Numbered from the stretch's first letter, positions 16,088 to 25,934 are shown. The stretch: 64,000 bases of DNA from Paenibacillus senegalensis JC66 (GCF_000285515.1 NZ_HE610960.1:318826-382825), one strand, 5' to 3'. Translations and numbers: made by a program. The notes: generated by a model not told the origin, from the letters alone.

Positions 16088-16729
16088 CTAAAGCTCAAAC
16101 CATTTATTTCTTAGTGCATAGACCGCGGCCTTTGTCCGATCCGGCAGCTCCAGCTTGCCAAGTATAGAGGTGATATGGGTTTTAACTGTCTTTTCCGATA
16201 TAAATAATTGATCGGCAATTTCTTTGTTGCTCTCTCCTAATGTGATATGGTAGAGCACTTCTTTTTCTTTTGCCGTCAACTGTTCAAAATCATTAACCGC
16301 TTCCCTTTCTCCTCGAACATTCAGCACCAACTGGTTGGTCACTTCCGGATGAAAAGTACGATTGCCCTGCATGACTGCTATAATCGTATCTGCCAGCACG
16401 CCGGGCTCTACATCCTTAAGCTGATAGCCCACTGCCCCAACACGAATAGCGGGGATTACGGAATCCCGGTCCGAAAAGCTGGTCAGCATAATGACTTTGA
16501 CAGCCGGATAGTTCTGCGTAATTTGTCTTGTCGCCTCAATACCGTCCATAACGGGCATCTGAATATCCATCAGCACAACGTCAGGCATGAGCTGCTTGAT
16601 CTTTTGCAAAGCCTCTTCTCCATTACGGGCTTGTCCAACAACTTCAATCTCATCGTGAACCTCTAGAAAGTATTGAAGTCCTTTTAGTACGACCAAATGA
16701 TCATCAACCAGCAATACTTTTACTACCAC
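16088..16729 (-). CDS. NarL/LuxR-type response regulator
   Basis: 213-residue DNA-binding regulator. Receiver domain at residues 1-120, with acidic pair D9/D10, phospho-acceptor D55 in LMDIQMP, T84-type threonine in MLTSFSD and the K in QLKDVEP. The LuxR helix-turn-helix is at 145-213 (LTAKEKEVLYHITLGESNKEIA ending in VKTHITSILGKL). The GTG start overlaps the kinase stop by seven bases, so translation is coupled. Target genes are not visible; chrA upstream and the MFS pump downstream are the nearest candidates. Confidence 0.92.
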   Translation of the reverse strand: MVVKVLLVDDHLVVLKGLQYFLEVHDEIEVVGQARNGEEALQKIKQLMPDVVLMDIQMPVMDGIEATRQITQNYPAVKVIMLTSFSDRDSVIPAIRVGAVGYQLKDVEPGVLADTIIAVMQGNRTFHPEVTNQLVLNVRGEREAVNDFEQLTAKEKEVLYHITLGESNKEIADQLFISEKTVKTHITSILGKLELPDRTKAAVYALRNKWFEL

Positions 16730-17958
16730 TTCCGCTTACCCCCCTCGTTCAAAGGAAGCTCCACCTCAATGACCGTACCCCGGTTTTCTTCACTTCTAAT
16801 TTCCAAACTGCCGTTCAATAGCTCGACCCGTTCCCGCATACCGACCAGGCCCAATGTGCCAAATGGGGGAGCAGATAGCTTAAAACCGCGGCCTTTGTCT
16901 TCTATTTTCATCCGAACTCTATCCTGTTCATAAAGGATTTCGGCTTCCACACTTTCTACTCCGGCATGCTTTTTCACGTTATTAAGAGCCTCCTGGCCAA
17001 TTCTCCAAAGAGCTTCCTCAATCCGGGGAGAAAGACGCATGTTCTCCCCCGGCTTCATATTCAGGCTTAAGCCAAGCTTGCCGGCATAGTCTTTAAGCAG
17101 TTCAGCAGCTGATCTGTAGTCTTCCTCAGAACGCAGCCCCCAGATGAGCGATTTCATCTCGGCCAGGGCCTCCTGGGCAAGTCCGCCAATTTCGAGAAGC
17201 CCCTCCTGGACGACCGAATTTTCCTTGCCTGCCCTCATCCTTAAGCCTTGTGCTACTAAGGAGAGGGAAAACAGCTTCTGATTCACCGAATCATGCAGGT
17301 CTCTCGCCAAGCGGCGGCGCTCTTCCTCCAATACCAGCTGCTCGTTCTCTTCATATAGCTTGACGTTATCGATCGCTAGCGCTACATGCTCTGCCAGGTC
17401 ATGGATGATTCCTATTTCACAGGAATCGAAGGCCTCGTCTTCTCTGCCGATCAGCAGCACACCGATCATTTCATCGCGGTTGCTTAAGGGAATGGCGAGC
17501 CAATAGAGTCTCTGTAACGAGGGATCTTTCACGGTCTGATCGCTTAAAACGGAAAAGCTGGCCAGCTTTCCTTCGTTTTGTATCGCTTTCTCCAGCTTTA
17601 CAGCGTCTGTAATGACATCGGCTTTTGCTGCTTTTTGGAGCGGCATTTTATCAGCAGCATCATCATTAATGGATGCCTGATCATCGTTGGCAGCCGTTTT
17701 TATATCGTTCAGATTGATCGACTCATCCACGAAGTGGAGCACTTTTTGACTATAAAAAGTGTTCAGATGAAGGAAATTTCTCCGTTTGAGAAGAATCGCA
17801 GCTGTGTGCCAGCCAAAATGAAGCCCGATTTGCTCAGCAAAGGTTTGCAGCAGTTCCCCCGTATCTCTAATTCTCCATGTGCTGCGAATTACTCTTCCGA
17901 TTGTGGCATAATATTCTGCTACTCTTTTTTCCTGCTCGTACAGATCCATGTTCCCCAT
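16723..17958 (-). CDS. Soluble GAF-domain sensor histidine kinase (NarX/DegS type)
   Basis: Cytoplasmic kinase of 411 residues without membrane segments. A GAF-like sensing region spans about residues 30-210 and contains an Asp/Asn/Ala-rich insert around residue 100. HisKA_3 follows, with the phospho-acceptor histidine in RDLHDSVNQKLFSL near 234. The ATPase domain comprises ALNNVKKHAG (N box), EDKGRGF (G1) and GTLGLVGMRERV (G2). GAGGGGGAAG lies just before the ATG. It is the first gene of the two-gene unit with the response regulator. Signal unknown. Confidence 0.9.
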   Translation of the reverse strand: MGNMDLYEQEKRVAEYYATIGRVIRSTWRIRDTGELLQTFAEQIGLHFGWHTAAILLKRRNFLHLNTFYSQKVLHFVDESINLNDIKTAANDDQASINDDAADKMPLQKAAKADVITDAVKLEKAIQNEGKLASFSVLSDQTVKDPSLQRLYWLAIPLSNRDEMIGVLLIGREDEAFDSCEIGIIHDLAEHVALAIDNVKLYEENEQLVLEEERRRLARDLHDSVNQKLFSLSLVAQGLRMRAGKENSVVQEGLLEIGGLAQEALAEMKSLIWGLRSEEDYRSAAELLKDYAGKLGLSLNMKPGENMRLSPRIEEALWRIGQEALNNVKKHAGVESVEAEILYEQDRVRMKIEDKGRGFKLSAPPFGTLGLVGMRERVELLNGSLEIRSEENRGTVIEVELPLNEGGKRKW

Positions 17959-18001
17959 GTTCTTCCCCCTCTATAGCTGAATGAAGGTTTGGGCAAAATT
18001 T

Positions 18002-19276
18002 TTACAATAGCCAAAATAGTAGGGAACCGCCAATCGCTCCAGTCAAAACGACAACCCACGGGGCCGCCTTCCAGAATACCAGCATACTAAATAAAACCGC
18101 GGCAAAGGCAAAATCAAGCGGACTTATGATAGTGCTTGTCCAAATCGGCTGGTAAAAGGCTGAGAGCAGGATGCCTACTACAGCTGCATTAACGCCCATT
18201 AAGGCGGCTTTCATTTTCGGATGGCGGCGCATCGCGTCCCAGAACGGGAGCGTACCGAAAATCAACAGGAATGCCGGTAAAAAAATGGCGGCGGTTGCCA
18301 GCAGTCCTCCTGTCCAGCCATTGATGATTGTCCCTAAATAGGCGGCGAAGGTAAACAAAGGCCCTGGAACAGCTTGAGTCGCCCCGTACCCGGCCAGGAA
18401 CGCCTCCTCACTCACCCAGCCCGTCGGCACAAATTCCCGTTCAAGCAGCGGAAGCACAACATGGCCTCCGCCAAACACAAGAGAGCCTGAGCGATAAAAG
18501 CTGTCGAACATAGCTATCCATGATACGGAAGTGATCTCACGGAGCAGCGGAAGCAAAAACAGCAGTCCGAAAAACAAAGCTAAGCAAATGACTCCTGCCC
18601 TTTTGGAAATCGGAAAAGGAATACGCGAGCCGTTATCGTTTGGATTTGAATCTGAATGGTTTTTATAGATAAAATAACCGATCAAAGCGGACAGCAATAT
18701 CATGACGACTTGAGCATATATCGTCTGCCACAGCAAAGTGACGACCAGCGCCAGTAAAGCGATCGCTTTGCGCTGTGAGTCAGGGGTTAGATTTTTCCCC
18801 ATCCCTAGAATCGCGTGGGCAACGATGGCTACGGCTACCAGCTTGAGTCCGTGAATCCAGCCAGCCTCCCCGATCCCGAGGCCCTGCATAAGCAAAGCCA
18901 AGATCATTAAAGCAATGACAGATGGGAGCGTAAACCCGATAAAAGAAATCAGCCCTCCGAAGAGACCGCCGCGAATCGCTCCAATACCGATGCCGACCTG
19001 ACTGCTTGCCGGTCCTGGAAGAAACTGAGACAGAGCGACTAAATCCGCATAGCTCTTCTCATCCATCCATTTTCTTCTGCGGACATATTCCTCATGGAAA
19101 TAGCCCAAATGCGCAATCGGTCCTCCAAATGAGGTCAGCCCTAGCCTTGATGATACGAGCAATATCTCCAGCCAATTCTTCAGCGGCCTGTGCCCCTGCC
19201 GGCTTGGCGGGCCCTGCTGCGGCTGTGGACTCTGCGAGTCCTGCTGCGGGCTCGCAGGTTGCTTATTAAAATCCAA
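18002..19276 (-). CDS. chrA: Chromate transporter ChrA (two-domain form)
   Basis: Membrane exporter of chromate of the CHR family, 424 residues with two homologous CHR domains. The first carries TSFGGPIAHLGYFHEEYV and LSQFLPGPASSQVGIGIG, the second FGGGHVVLPLLEREFV and ATQAVPGPLFTFAAYLG, which are the duplicated signature pairs. The N-terminus is a Gln/Pro/Ser-rich cytoplasmic tail. The TTG start has AGGGAG upstream. It ends just 43 bases before the kinase start on the same strand, so it may belong with the two-component system. Some ChrA homologues transport sulfate or other oxyanions. Confidence 0.9.
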   Translation of the reverse strand: MDFNKQPASPQQDSQSPQPQQGPPSRQGHRPLKNWLEILLVSSRLGLTSFGGPIAHLGYFHEEYVRRRKWMDEKSYADLVALSQFLPGPASSQVGIGIGAIRGGLFGGLISFIGFTLPSVIALMILALLMQGLGIGEAGWIHGLKLVAVAIVAHAILGMGKNLTPDSQRKAIALLALVVTLLWQTIYAQVVMILLSALIGYFIYKNHSDSNPNDNGSRIPFPISKRAGVICLALFFGLLFLLPLLREITSVSWIAMFDSFYRSGSLVFGGGHVVLPLLEREFVPTGWVSEEAFLAGYGATQAVPGPLFTFAAYLGTIINGWTGGLLATAAIFLPAFLLIFGTLPFWDAMRRHPKMKAALMGVNAAVVGILLSAFYQPIWTSTIISPLDFAFAAVLFSMLVFWKAAPWVVVLTGAIGGSLLFWLL

Positions 19277-19450
19277 TCTGAATGTCTCCCTTCAAAACGG
19301 TTAGCTTGCCGTCTTATTCTCCCTGCTAAACCAGGGCTTTAACCTGCTCTTACTAACTATAGCTTAAGCTTTCATGAAAATCTGAACTATTTGTAAATCT
19401 CCAGCGAATTTTTACAATCAGGCACACGTAATGGGAAAAAATTATAACGG

Positions 19451-19603
19451 ATGAAGGATGAAATTGTCCAGGCCGGCTATGAACATGCCAAGGAACTGAT
19501 ACGGGTCCCCTGGAATCGTCCAGTTGATTATTCTTTGCTGGGGAAAATAATTCAGTTTAATATAGAGGATAAGGCAGATTGTTCAACTTTTTGGCGAAAG
19601 TAA
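19451..19603 (+). pseudogene. C-terminal remnant of a DUF1801/YdhG-like protein
   Basis: A 50-codon frame (KDEIVQAGYEHAKELIRVPW, then VDYSLLGKIIQFNIEDKADC, ending TFWRK) that matches the usual end of DUF1801 (YdhG-type, about 130 residues) proteins. The first two thirds of the family are missing and upstream sequence is AT-rich, so I read it as a truncated remnant. A free-standing small gene is possible but has no convincing ribosome site. Confidence 0.5.
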
Positions 19604-19654
19604 CAAAAGCGGTGGAACAGCCATTATCATAACCGGGAAGGAAAGGTGACCTGT

Positions 19655-20143
19655 ATGCATGATGAAAAAGAGTTTGCCGGGGAACAGACCACAGTCACGG
19701 TGAACATGTTAATTCGGCGGCCGGTGCAGGAAGTGTATGAAGCTTTTATCAACCCCGAGATCACGACAAAATTTTGGTTTACGCGCAGCAGCGGACGCCT
19801 GGAGAAAGGGAAAATCATACGCTGGGATTGGGAAATGTACGGTGCCGGTGACGACCTGGAAGTGCTCGAGCTGGAGGAAAACAAACGGATTCTTATTGAG
19901 TTTGCTTCTGACCGGACCACGGTGGAATGGCTGTTTTCCCCGCGGAACGATAATGCTACCTATGTAACGATTGTTAATAAAGGCTTCAACGGGTCACCCG
20001 AAGAAATGATGCAGCAGGCCATCGACGCCAAAGGAGGTTATATGATAGTAGTAAGCGGACTGAAGGCGCTGCTGGAGCACGGCATCAGACTGAACCTGGT
20101 CGCTGATCAGTTCCCTGATGATCATGTCCGGTCTTGCTTATAA
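19655..20143 (+). CDS. AHSA1/SRPBCC-family protein
   Basis: 162-residue helix-grip (START-like) protein of the Activator of Hsp90 ATPase 1 homologue group, a hydrophobic-ligand-binding fold. Landmarks are IRRPVQEVYEAFINPEITTKFWF at the start, FSSGRLE-like glycines, WEMYGAGDDLEVLELEENKR and the C-terminal long helix GGYMIVVSGLKALLEHG. ATG at 19655 has AAGGAAAGG upstream; GTG at 19646 is an alternative. Its 3' end overlaps the convergent WYL gene by 22 bases. Function of bacterial members is mostly unknown. Confidence 0.85.
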   Translation: MHDEKEFAGEQTTVTVNMLIRRPVQEVYEAFINPEITTKFWFTRSSGRLEKGKIIRWDWEMYGAGDDLEVLELEENKRILIEFASDRTTVEWLFSPRNDNATYVTIVNKGFNGSPEEMMQQAIDAKGGYMIVVSGLKALLEHGIRLNLVADQFPDDHVRSCL

Positions 20144-21135
20144 AATTCAATTACCGACATTGCCAAATCTACGATTTCACCGGAAAGGGTTTCGGGGGAT
20201 AGTACCCGGACTTGGCCGGCAAATCCCAGGATAAGCTCCAAAGCCTCCTGCTTATCGTTAAACCTCAGCGTAGTTCGGATCCAGTTGCTGCGATCCGCTG
20301 GACTGCTATCCGCCAAGCTGCTGCCGGCTGGACCATTGTCAGCTGGCGCCATCTGCTCCGCCTGAACAAACTTGCCGGAAAAGCGGAGTCTTTTATAAGC
20401 AGCTGGATCCATTTCAACCTGCACTTCATAGGTAGGCAGACTTTGGATAAACTCATCCTTGGACTTGCGCCAATAAGCCGCAAGATCGAAATTCGCCGGC
20501 CTGTTGAAGCTTTCCTCTTCAAGAACCGCAGAACGAATGCGTGATATGCGATAATTGCGCAGCTCTCCATTTCGGGATGCGACGAGATACCACCGGTTGC
20601 CTTTGGCCACCAGTCCTAATGGTTCGATCAATCTTTCACTCTTTTCCCCGTTGGCCTGTTCATAATGGATCGTCAGCCTTTTGCTTTCCCAGACAGCCCG
20701 CTGGACGATCTTAAATGCGTTAACGGTTTCTTTCGATGATCTCCATGTGCTCGTATCTATATAGACCCGCTCCCAAACCGCCTGGGCTTCGTTCCTGTAA
20801 TGGACGGGCAGGGAGGCCAGCAGCTTTTGCCTCGTATCCAACGCCTGGCGGTTTAACCCCAAATCCTCGAGGAGCTCCCCCGGCGGAAACAAAAACATTG
20901 CCTTCATATCATCGATAGTCAAGCCGCTCAGTTTGCTTCGGAAGTTGTCCAGCAGCTTCCACCCCCCGCCTTTTCCTCTATCCGCCACTACAGGGATTCC
21001 AGACGAACCTAAGGCATCCATATCTCTCAGAATCGTGCGTTCAGACACCTCCAGCTCAGCTGCTAATTCTTTGGCTGTCATTTTTCCCCGGTTCTGAAGC
21101 AGAATCATAATGCTCATCAGCCTGTCCGCTCTCAT
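20122..21135 (-). CDS. WYL-domain transcriptional regulator (DeoR/YafY type)
   Basis: Regulator with an N-terminal winged helix (MRADRLMSIMILLQNRGKM, then ELAAELEVSERTILRDMDAL) and a WYL ligand-sensing domain, with the eponymous residues in GNRWYLVASRNGELRNYRI. A C-terminal WCX-like extension follows, interrupted by a low-complexity insert (residues around 275-295, rich in Ala/Pro/Asp/Ser). I choose ATG at 21135 because GAGAGGGTGG precedes it; the frame is open to 21177. Such proteins often control a neighbouring gene, here the AHSA1 protein. Confidence 0.87.
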   Translation of the reverse strand: MRADRLMSIMILLQNRGKMTAKELAAELEVSERTILRDMDALGSSGIPVVADRGKGGGWKLLDNFRSKLSGLTIDDMKAMFLFPPGELLEDLGLNRQALDTRQKLLASLPVHYRNEAQAVWERVYIDTSTWRSSKETVNAFKIVQRAVWESKRLTIHYEQANGEKSERLIEPLGLVAKGNRWYLVASRNGELRNYRISRIRSAVLEEESFNRPANFDLAAYWRKSKDEFIQSLPTYEVQVEMDPAAYKRLRFSGKFVQAEQMAPADNGPAGSSLADSSPADRSNWIRTTLRFNDKQEALELILGFAGQVRVLSPETLSGEIVDLAMSVIEFYKQDRT

Positions 21136-21610
21136 GAAGCCACCCTCTCTATCAATCTCAGCAATACACTGTGCCAACCCGATTTTGGATTCCGGTTTGC
21201 TTGGGAATCTTCATGTTCCAAGTTATGATACGGGAACGATAGGAAGTCAGCTGGCAACGATTGTTGATTTAATTCTGTATAAATGTCGATATTCAACAAA
21301 GATTTATATGCGTATATGCGGTTGTTAAAATGAAAGAGTTTATTTTCGGAAAAATAACAGGCACAAAAATGGCGTAAGCAAAAAACATAACATGACAATT
21401 ATTGACGTGTTTTTATTATACAACGGATGAAAAAGTTTAGAAAGACAGTGTGCGGCGAACAGCTCCGTTCCCATTTTTACAGCAAGGCCTCCCGTTCTTC
21501 ATCGCCTCCGGCACCATCACCTGCCAGGATTGAATATGCATCCGGGGATACCATCGCCTGCTGGTTCCTCCATCGGTAAAGCTTGCCCTTCTCATATGCC
21601 GACCTCATCT
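21136..21610. other. Gene-free stretch between regulator and siderophore importer
   Basis: About 475 bases, AT-rich near 21290-21440. I see no gene, clear terminator or repeat. Frames reading here are antisense extensions of the importer ATPase. Confidence 0.4.
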
Positions 21611-22432
21611 TTACGCAGGCGAGCTGCTCTCCCTACTGCGTACGACATGCCGCCCTTTGCCATGCGGAATAAACAGTGGAGTTCCGAAGATTGGATCGAA
21701 CGACAGTTCACACTGCATATTGAAGACGGCTGCGACTGTTTCCAATGTCATTACGTCCTCCGGTTTGCCGGCCGCATATACCGATTTGTTCTGGATCGCC
21801 ACGATTTGATGAGCGTAACGGCAGGCCAGATTCACATCGTGAAGCACCATGACAATCGTACGCTGCTCGCGTTCGTTCAACTCATAGAGCAAATCGAGAA
21901 TTTCAATCTGGTGAGTCATATCGAGATAGGTCGTCGGCTCATCCAGCAGCAAAATATTGGTTTGCTGCGCCAAGGTCATGGCAATCCAGGCCCGCTGACG
22001 CTGTCCGCCGGACAAGGAATCTACCGTTCGGTCAGCCAGCCCGGTCAATTTGGTGTCCTCGAGCGCCTGATTCACGACATGTTCATCCTCGCTGGACCAC
22101 TGCCGCAGCCAGCTCTGGTGCGGATAACGCCCTTGACGAACCAGCTCCTTAACCGTCAGCCCCTCGGGAGCTACCGGCCCCTGGGGCAGTATGGCCAGCT
22201 TCTGGGCCACTTCTTTCGTACGCAGCCGGGAAATATCCTTGCCATCCAACAGCACAGCCCCGTTGTCGGGCTTCAACAGCCTGCAGATCGTACGCAGCAA
22301 GGAAGACTTCCCGCAGCCGTTGCTCCCTACGAACACGGTAATTTTTCCTTCTTGAATCTGCAAATTCAAATTTTCCAAAACACGCTCCTTGCCGTAAGAA
22401 AGCGCAAGTGATTTCGTCTCCAAGGTTTGCAT
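21611..22432 (-). CDS. Ferric-siderophore ABC importer ATPase (FepC/FhuC-like)
   Basis: 273-residue ATPase, last gene of the iron-siderophore operon. Walker A GSNGCGKSS at residues 36-44, Q-loop ILPQGP, signature LSGGQRQRAW near 142, Walker B ILLLDEPTTYLD near 162 and the switch VLHDVNLACRYA. The sequence is of the YusV/FhuC type. It is separated by 144 bases from the preceding permease gene. A tail of about 20 basic residues follows the usual end. Confidence 0.92.
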   Translation of the reverse strand: MQTLETKSLALSYGKERVLENLNLQIQEGKITVFVGSNGCGKSSLLRTICRLLKPDNGAVLLDGKDISRLRTKEVAQKLAILPQGPVAPEGLTVKELVRQGRYPHQSWLRQWSSEDEHVVNQALEDTKLTGLADRTVDSLSGGQRQRAWIAMTLAQQTNILLLDEPTTYLDMTHQIEILDLLYELNEREQRTIVMVLHDVNLACRYAHQIVAIQNKSVYAAGKPEDVMTLETVAAVFNMQCELSFDPIFGTPLFIPHGKGRHVVRSRESSSPA

Positions 22433-22576
22433 GCTCGCTTGTTCCTCCCGTTTTGTCTGTCAAGTAAAAAGCCCCACAAAGTGCAGGGATGCTTCGAGGC
22501 AAATTCCGAGTACGGTGCGGGGAGCCTCCAACAGCTTGTAAATTCTATAAGCTTAAGAAAAACTGCGGCGCCCTCA

Positions 22577-23617
22577 CTATCGATTTCGGTTGCGGTAGAG
22601 CAGGTAAATAAAGAACGGAGCGCCTACGGCTGCCGTAAACACGCCCGCCGGGATGTCCTGGGGGAGAAATAGCGTCCGTCCCACCGTATCGGCAAGCAGC
22701 AGTACCAGGCCGCCGATCAGAGCAGCTGTCGGGATAAGACCTCCGAAGGAGGGGCCCACCAATTTTCGGGCAATGTGGGGCGCCACCAGACCAACAAAGC
22801 CAATAGCCCCGGCGACCGCTACGGCCGAACCGGCAAGCGCTACGCTGATTAACAGCAGCACTGCGCGCTGGCGCTGCAGCGAAGAGCCGAGTCCCATGGC
22901 GACATCGTCTCCTAACTCCTGAACTGTAATATTGCGGGCATAGATAAAAGCGAACGGAATAAACACCACAACCCAAGGCAGCAGCGTCAGCACATTACTC
23001 CACGAGGAGCCGTACACGCTTCCTGCCATCCAGATGTACGCCTGACCTGCGGACTGAGACGGACTGACCGATATCATCAGCATCGTCAAGGCACTCATCA
23101 CCGCGGAAACGCCAATACCGATCAACACCAGTCGCGTAGAGGTTACTCCTTTGCTCCAGGCCAGCAAATAAATGACGACCGATACCAGGCCCGCCCCGCA
23201 AAAAGCGGCTACAGGCAGCAAGTGGATGCTGACATTCCCCGCAAAATAAGCAATAAAAGCGACCGCAGCAAAGGATGCGCCGCCGGTAATACCGATAATG
23301 TCCGGGGATGCCAGCGGATTGCGCACGATCCCCTGCAGAATCGCACCGGCCACACCAAGTGCCGCTCCGGCTAGCAGGGCGACAACCATACGCGGAAGCC
23401 GTAAAATATTCAAGATCAGCACATGTTCATCCGAGCCTTGTCCCGTCATCGTCTGGATTACATTGTGCGGAGAAATAAATTCATTGCCCAGACAAATGCT
23501 TATGAAAAAAACAGCAAGGTTCAACAGGACAAGAGACGCGATCATCATCACCGTTCGTTTTTGGACAATAAAAGATATCTTCTCCCGCCTGCTTCGTACA
23601 ACAAATGATTTCGGCAT
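22577..23617 (-). CDS. Siderophore importer permease 2 (FecCD family)
   Basis: Second membrane subunit of the siderophore importer, 346 residues. ATG at 23617 has GAAGGGGTG upstream and sits four bases after the stop of permease 1; the frame is open to 23662. FecCD signature ILQGIVRNPLASPDIIGI is present, followed by about nine hydrophobic segments and the GFVGLVAPHIARKLVG coupling region. Confidence 0.93.
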   Translation of the reverse strand: MPKSFVVRSRREKISFIVQKRTVMMIASLVLLNLAVFFISICLGNEFISPHNVIQTMTGQGSDEHVLILNILRLPRMVVALLAGAALGVAGAILQGIVRNPLASPDIIGITGGASFAAVAFIAYFAGNVSIHLLPVAAFCGAGLVSVVIYLLAWSKGVTSTRLVLIGIGVSAVMSALTMLMISVSPSQSAGQAYIWMAGSVYGSSWSNVLTLLPWVVVFIPFAFIYARNITVQELGDDVAMGLGSSLQRQRAVLLLISVALAGSAVAVAGAIGFVGLVAPHIARKLVGPSFGGLIPTAALIGGLVLLLADTVGRTLFLPQDIPAGVFTAAVGAPFFIYLLYRNRNR

Positions 23618-23621
23618 GATG

Positions 23622-24638
23622 TCACCCCTTCTGTGCAAGGCCTTTGCGTGCGATGTAAACAAAAAACGGCGCCCCTATCAATGCGGTCATAATGCCCACC
23701 GGTACTTCTCCCGGCATAATGATGAAGCGTACCGCTACATCGGCCAGCAGCATCAGGATAGAACCAAGCACTGCACTGTAGGGAATCACCCAGCGATAAT
23801 CAACGCCGACGAAAAAACGGGCAACATGCGGCATAACCAGGCCTACAAAACCGATAGCCCCGACAGTGGCCACCGTGCTTCCCGCCAATACGACAACAGT
23901 GAGAGCGATGACTGTTTTGACGAGGATTGTTTTTTGACCCAGGCCTTTGGCGATATCCTCACCCGATGTCAAAATATTGATCGGCCGCCCGAGAAGCAAA
24001 GCCGCCGCAATCGCAGGGATCATATAGGGCAGCACAAGCAGCAGCGTATCCGTTTCTCTGCCCGCTATAGAACCGGCCAGCCAGAAAAGCACATCCTGCA
24101 GGCCGGACTCGTTCAAGACGAGAATGCCTTGGGTGAAGGAAGAAAACAATGCGGTCATCGCCGCTCCGGCAAGAACGATCTTCACCGGGGTCAGCCCTTC
24201 CCGCCCCAAAGAGCCGAGAGCATAGACCGTGGCGGCCGCGACGCCTGCTCCAAGAAATGCAAACCAGATCAGATGGGAAAACGAGCTGATCGGCAGAAAG
24301 GAAAGGGCTATAACAACAAAAAACACGGCTCCCGCATTTACGCCAAATATGCCGGGAGAAGCAAGCGGATTGCGGGTCAACGCCTGCATAAGCGCACCGG
24401 CCATGGCCAGATTCATGCCGGCTACAGTGGCCATAATGGCACGCGGCAGCCTTGCCGTTTGTACGATGACATGCACATCCGAGCTTACATCATAATGAAA
24501 GAACGATTCGACGGCCGCCTGAAAAGGAATTTTCGTTGCTCCCAAAACAATGCTGGTCAGGAAAGCGGCGACAAGTAAAAAAAGGCCGAACATCAGCCCC
24601 GCTGCCTTGGATGATGTTCGACGAAATAATGGAATCAC
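23622..24638 (-). CDS. Siderophore importer permease 1 (FecCD family)
   Basis: First membrane subunit, 338 residues. It has the family signature LMQALTRNPLASPGIFGV and coupling segment GFVGLVMPHVARFFVG, with about nine or ten membrane segments. It pairs with the next gene as a heterodimer like FeuB/FeuC or FhuB/FhuG. It begins 110 bases after the binding-protein stop on the same strand. Confidence 0.93.
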   Translation of the reverse strand: MIPLFRRTSSKAAGLMFGLFLLVAAFLTSIVLGATKIPFQAAVESFFHYDVSSDVHVIVQTARLPRAIMATVAGMNLAMAGALMQALTRNPLASPGIFGVNAGAVFFVVIALSFLPISSFSHLIWFAFLGAGVAAATVYALGSLGREGLTPVKIVLAGAAMTALFSSFTQGILVLNESGLQDVLFWLAGSIAGRETDTLLLVLPYMIPAIAAALLLGRPINILTSGEDIAKGLGQKTILVKTVIALTVVVLAGSTVATVGAIGFVGLVMPHVARFFVGVDYRWVIPYSAVLGSILMLLADVAVRFIIMPGEVPVGIMTALIGAPFFVYIARKGLAQKG

Positions 24639-24748
24639 ACACTCTCTCTCCTTCTGTACTAGATCCTAGCCAAGCTTCCTGCTATATCAAGAATTGGTCG
24701 ATATCTCCCCGGCAAAAATCAAACTGAGGTGCCTCAGAGTTCCAAACT

Positions 24749-25807
24749 CTACTCGAGCACTTCCAGGTATTCGAATAAATCTTCGACCATCAAAGTTGCC
24801 GCAATCGGACCGGATCCATTGTTCCAGACGGCCGTATCCACTTCAAACACTTTGCCGTTTTGAACTGCGCGCAAATTGGCCCATAACGGATGCGACATCC
24901 AGGAGTTTCGCAAATCCAGTCTGCCGTCATCCCGGCCAAGGCTTGTCTGGTCAAAAATGATATCGGCGTTCATCTGAGGAATATGTTCGCTTGATGTCAG
25001 CTTGACGCCCCATTCCTCCCCTTTTTGATTGTCCGGACGAGAGATGCCCAGTTCATCGAGAACTAACGCAGCAAAACCGGTATAAACGATTCTCACATGA
25101 TCGGAACGGAAATCGACGACCGCAACCTCGGTTTCACTCAGGCGGTCTCCCATTTTTTCTTTGAATTCCGCTATCTTCTGTTCCCATTCCTGAAGAAACG
25201 CCTGCTCCTCCTCTTGTTTATTGAGCGCGGCCGCGGTTATAGCCAAAGAATCTCTCCAGATATGCACTTCTTCGGTCATCACAGTAGGTGCAATCGCATC
25301 TAACTGATCATAGATTTTCTCATGCCGCGTTTTCGAAGCTATAATGACATCGGGCTTCAGAAGCGTGATCGCTTCAAGATTCGGCTGGTTTTCCGACCCC
25401 AGATTCGTCACGCCCTCCATCTGATCGCGGATATAATGGTACCACGGCTGCTCAATCCACGATTCCACGGCGCCCGCGGGTTGAACCCCAAGCAGGAGAG
25501 CCGAGTCGGTCGCTCCCTGGAACAGGGTCACCACTTTAACGGGGGTTCCGGTCAACTCCTTCTCGCCCATGGCGTGCTTCACAATCCGCTTGCCTTCCTG
25601 TGCCTGTTCTCCATCCGATGCCGGGCTGCCGTCAGGGGCAGGGCTGCTATCCGGACCTCTATCTGCTTCGGCAGCCCCCTGTTCCGCCGCCGGCGAAGGC
25701 GAAGCAGCCTCTCCTCCATCGCCGCCGTTGGCGCATGCCGCTAAAGCCACCAACAGAATGCTCAGCAGTGCAAAAATCATGACCCTCTTGCTGAAAAGTC
25801 TATTCAT
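24749..25807 (-). CDS. Ferric-siderophore-binding lipoprotein (FeuA/FecB-like)
   Basis: Surface receptor of the importer, 352 residues. Signal peptide with lipobox LAAC (Cys near residue 25), then a long Ala/Ser/Pro/Asp linker to about residue 72, and a helical-backbone binding fold: PVKVVTLFQGATDSALLLG, LLKPDVIIASKTRHEK and the second-lobe VDTAVWNNGSGPIAA. The last motif resembles FeuA/YfiY-type receptors. A perfect Fur box lies about 45 bases upstream. The siderophore type is unknown; the Btr-like regulator next door suggests a catecholate. Confidence 0.88.
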   Translation of the reverse strand: MNRLFSKRVMIFALLSILLVALAACANGGDGGEAASPSPAAEQGAAEADRGPDSSPAPDGSPASDGEQAQEGKRIVKHAMGEKELTGTPVKVVTLFQGATDSALLLGVQPAGAVESWIEQPWYHYIRDQMEGVTNLGSENQPNLEAITLLKPDVIIASKTRHEKIYDQLDAIAPTVMTEEVHIWRDSLAITAAALNKQEEEQAFLQEWEQKIAEFKEKMGDRLSETEVAVVDFRSDHVRIVYTGFAALVLDELGISRPDNQKGEEWGVKLTSSEHIPQMNADIIFDQTSLGRDDGRLDLRNSWMSHPLWANLRAVQNGKVFEVDTAVWNNGSGPIAATLMVEDLFEYLEVLE

Positions 25808-25848
25808 TTAGCTGTCTCTCCTCTTCGCTCACTGAACGTGTTTGGTAT

Positions 25849-25865
25849 TGATAATCATTATCAAT
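25849..25865. promoter_or_regulatory. Fur box before the siderophore-binding protein gene
   Basis: TTGATAATCATTATCAA, a perfect 8-1-8 inverted repeat matching the classical Fur/PerR-type box TGATAATnATTATCA. It lies between the regulator end and the importer start on the minus strand. Confidence 0.88.
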
Positions 25866-25934
25866 TATAAGTCAATACCGCACAAAGGCCATGGACTTTT
25901 CCGACTTTTTTCACTCTCCTGCGAGGCCGCCCTC

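Noticed and set aside
21530..22411. Plus-strand open frame of 293 codons
   Set aside because: Antisense to the siderophore ATPase gene, whose Walker and signature motifs are intact.
23298..24578. Plus-strand open frame of 426 codons
   Set aside because: It lies wholly antisense to two clear FecCD permease genes and translates to low-complexity, repetitive basic sequence; a shadow of high-GC codon positions.
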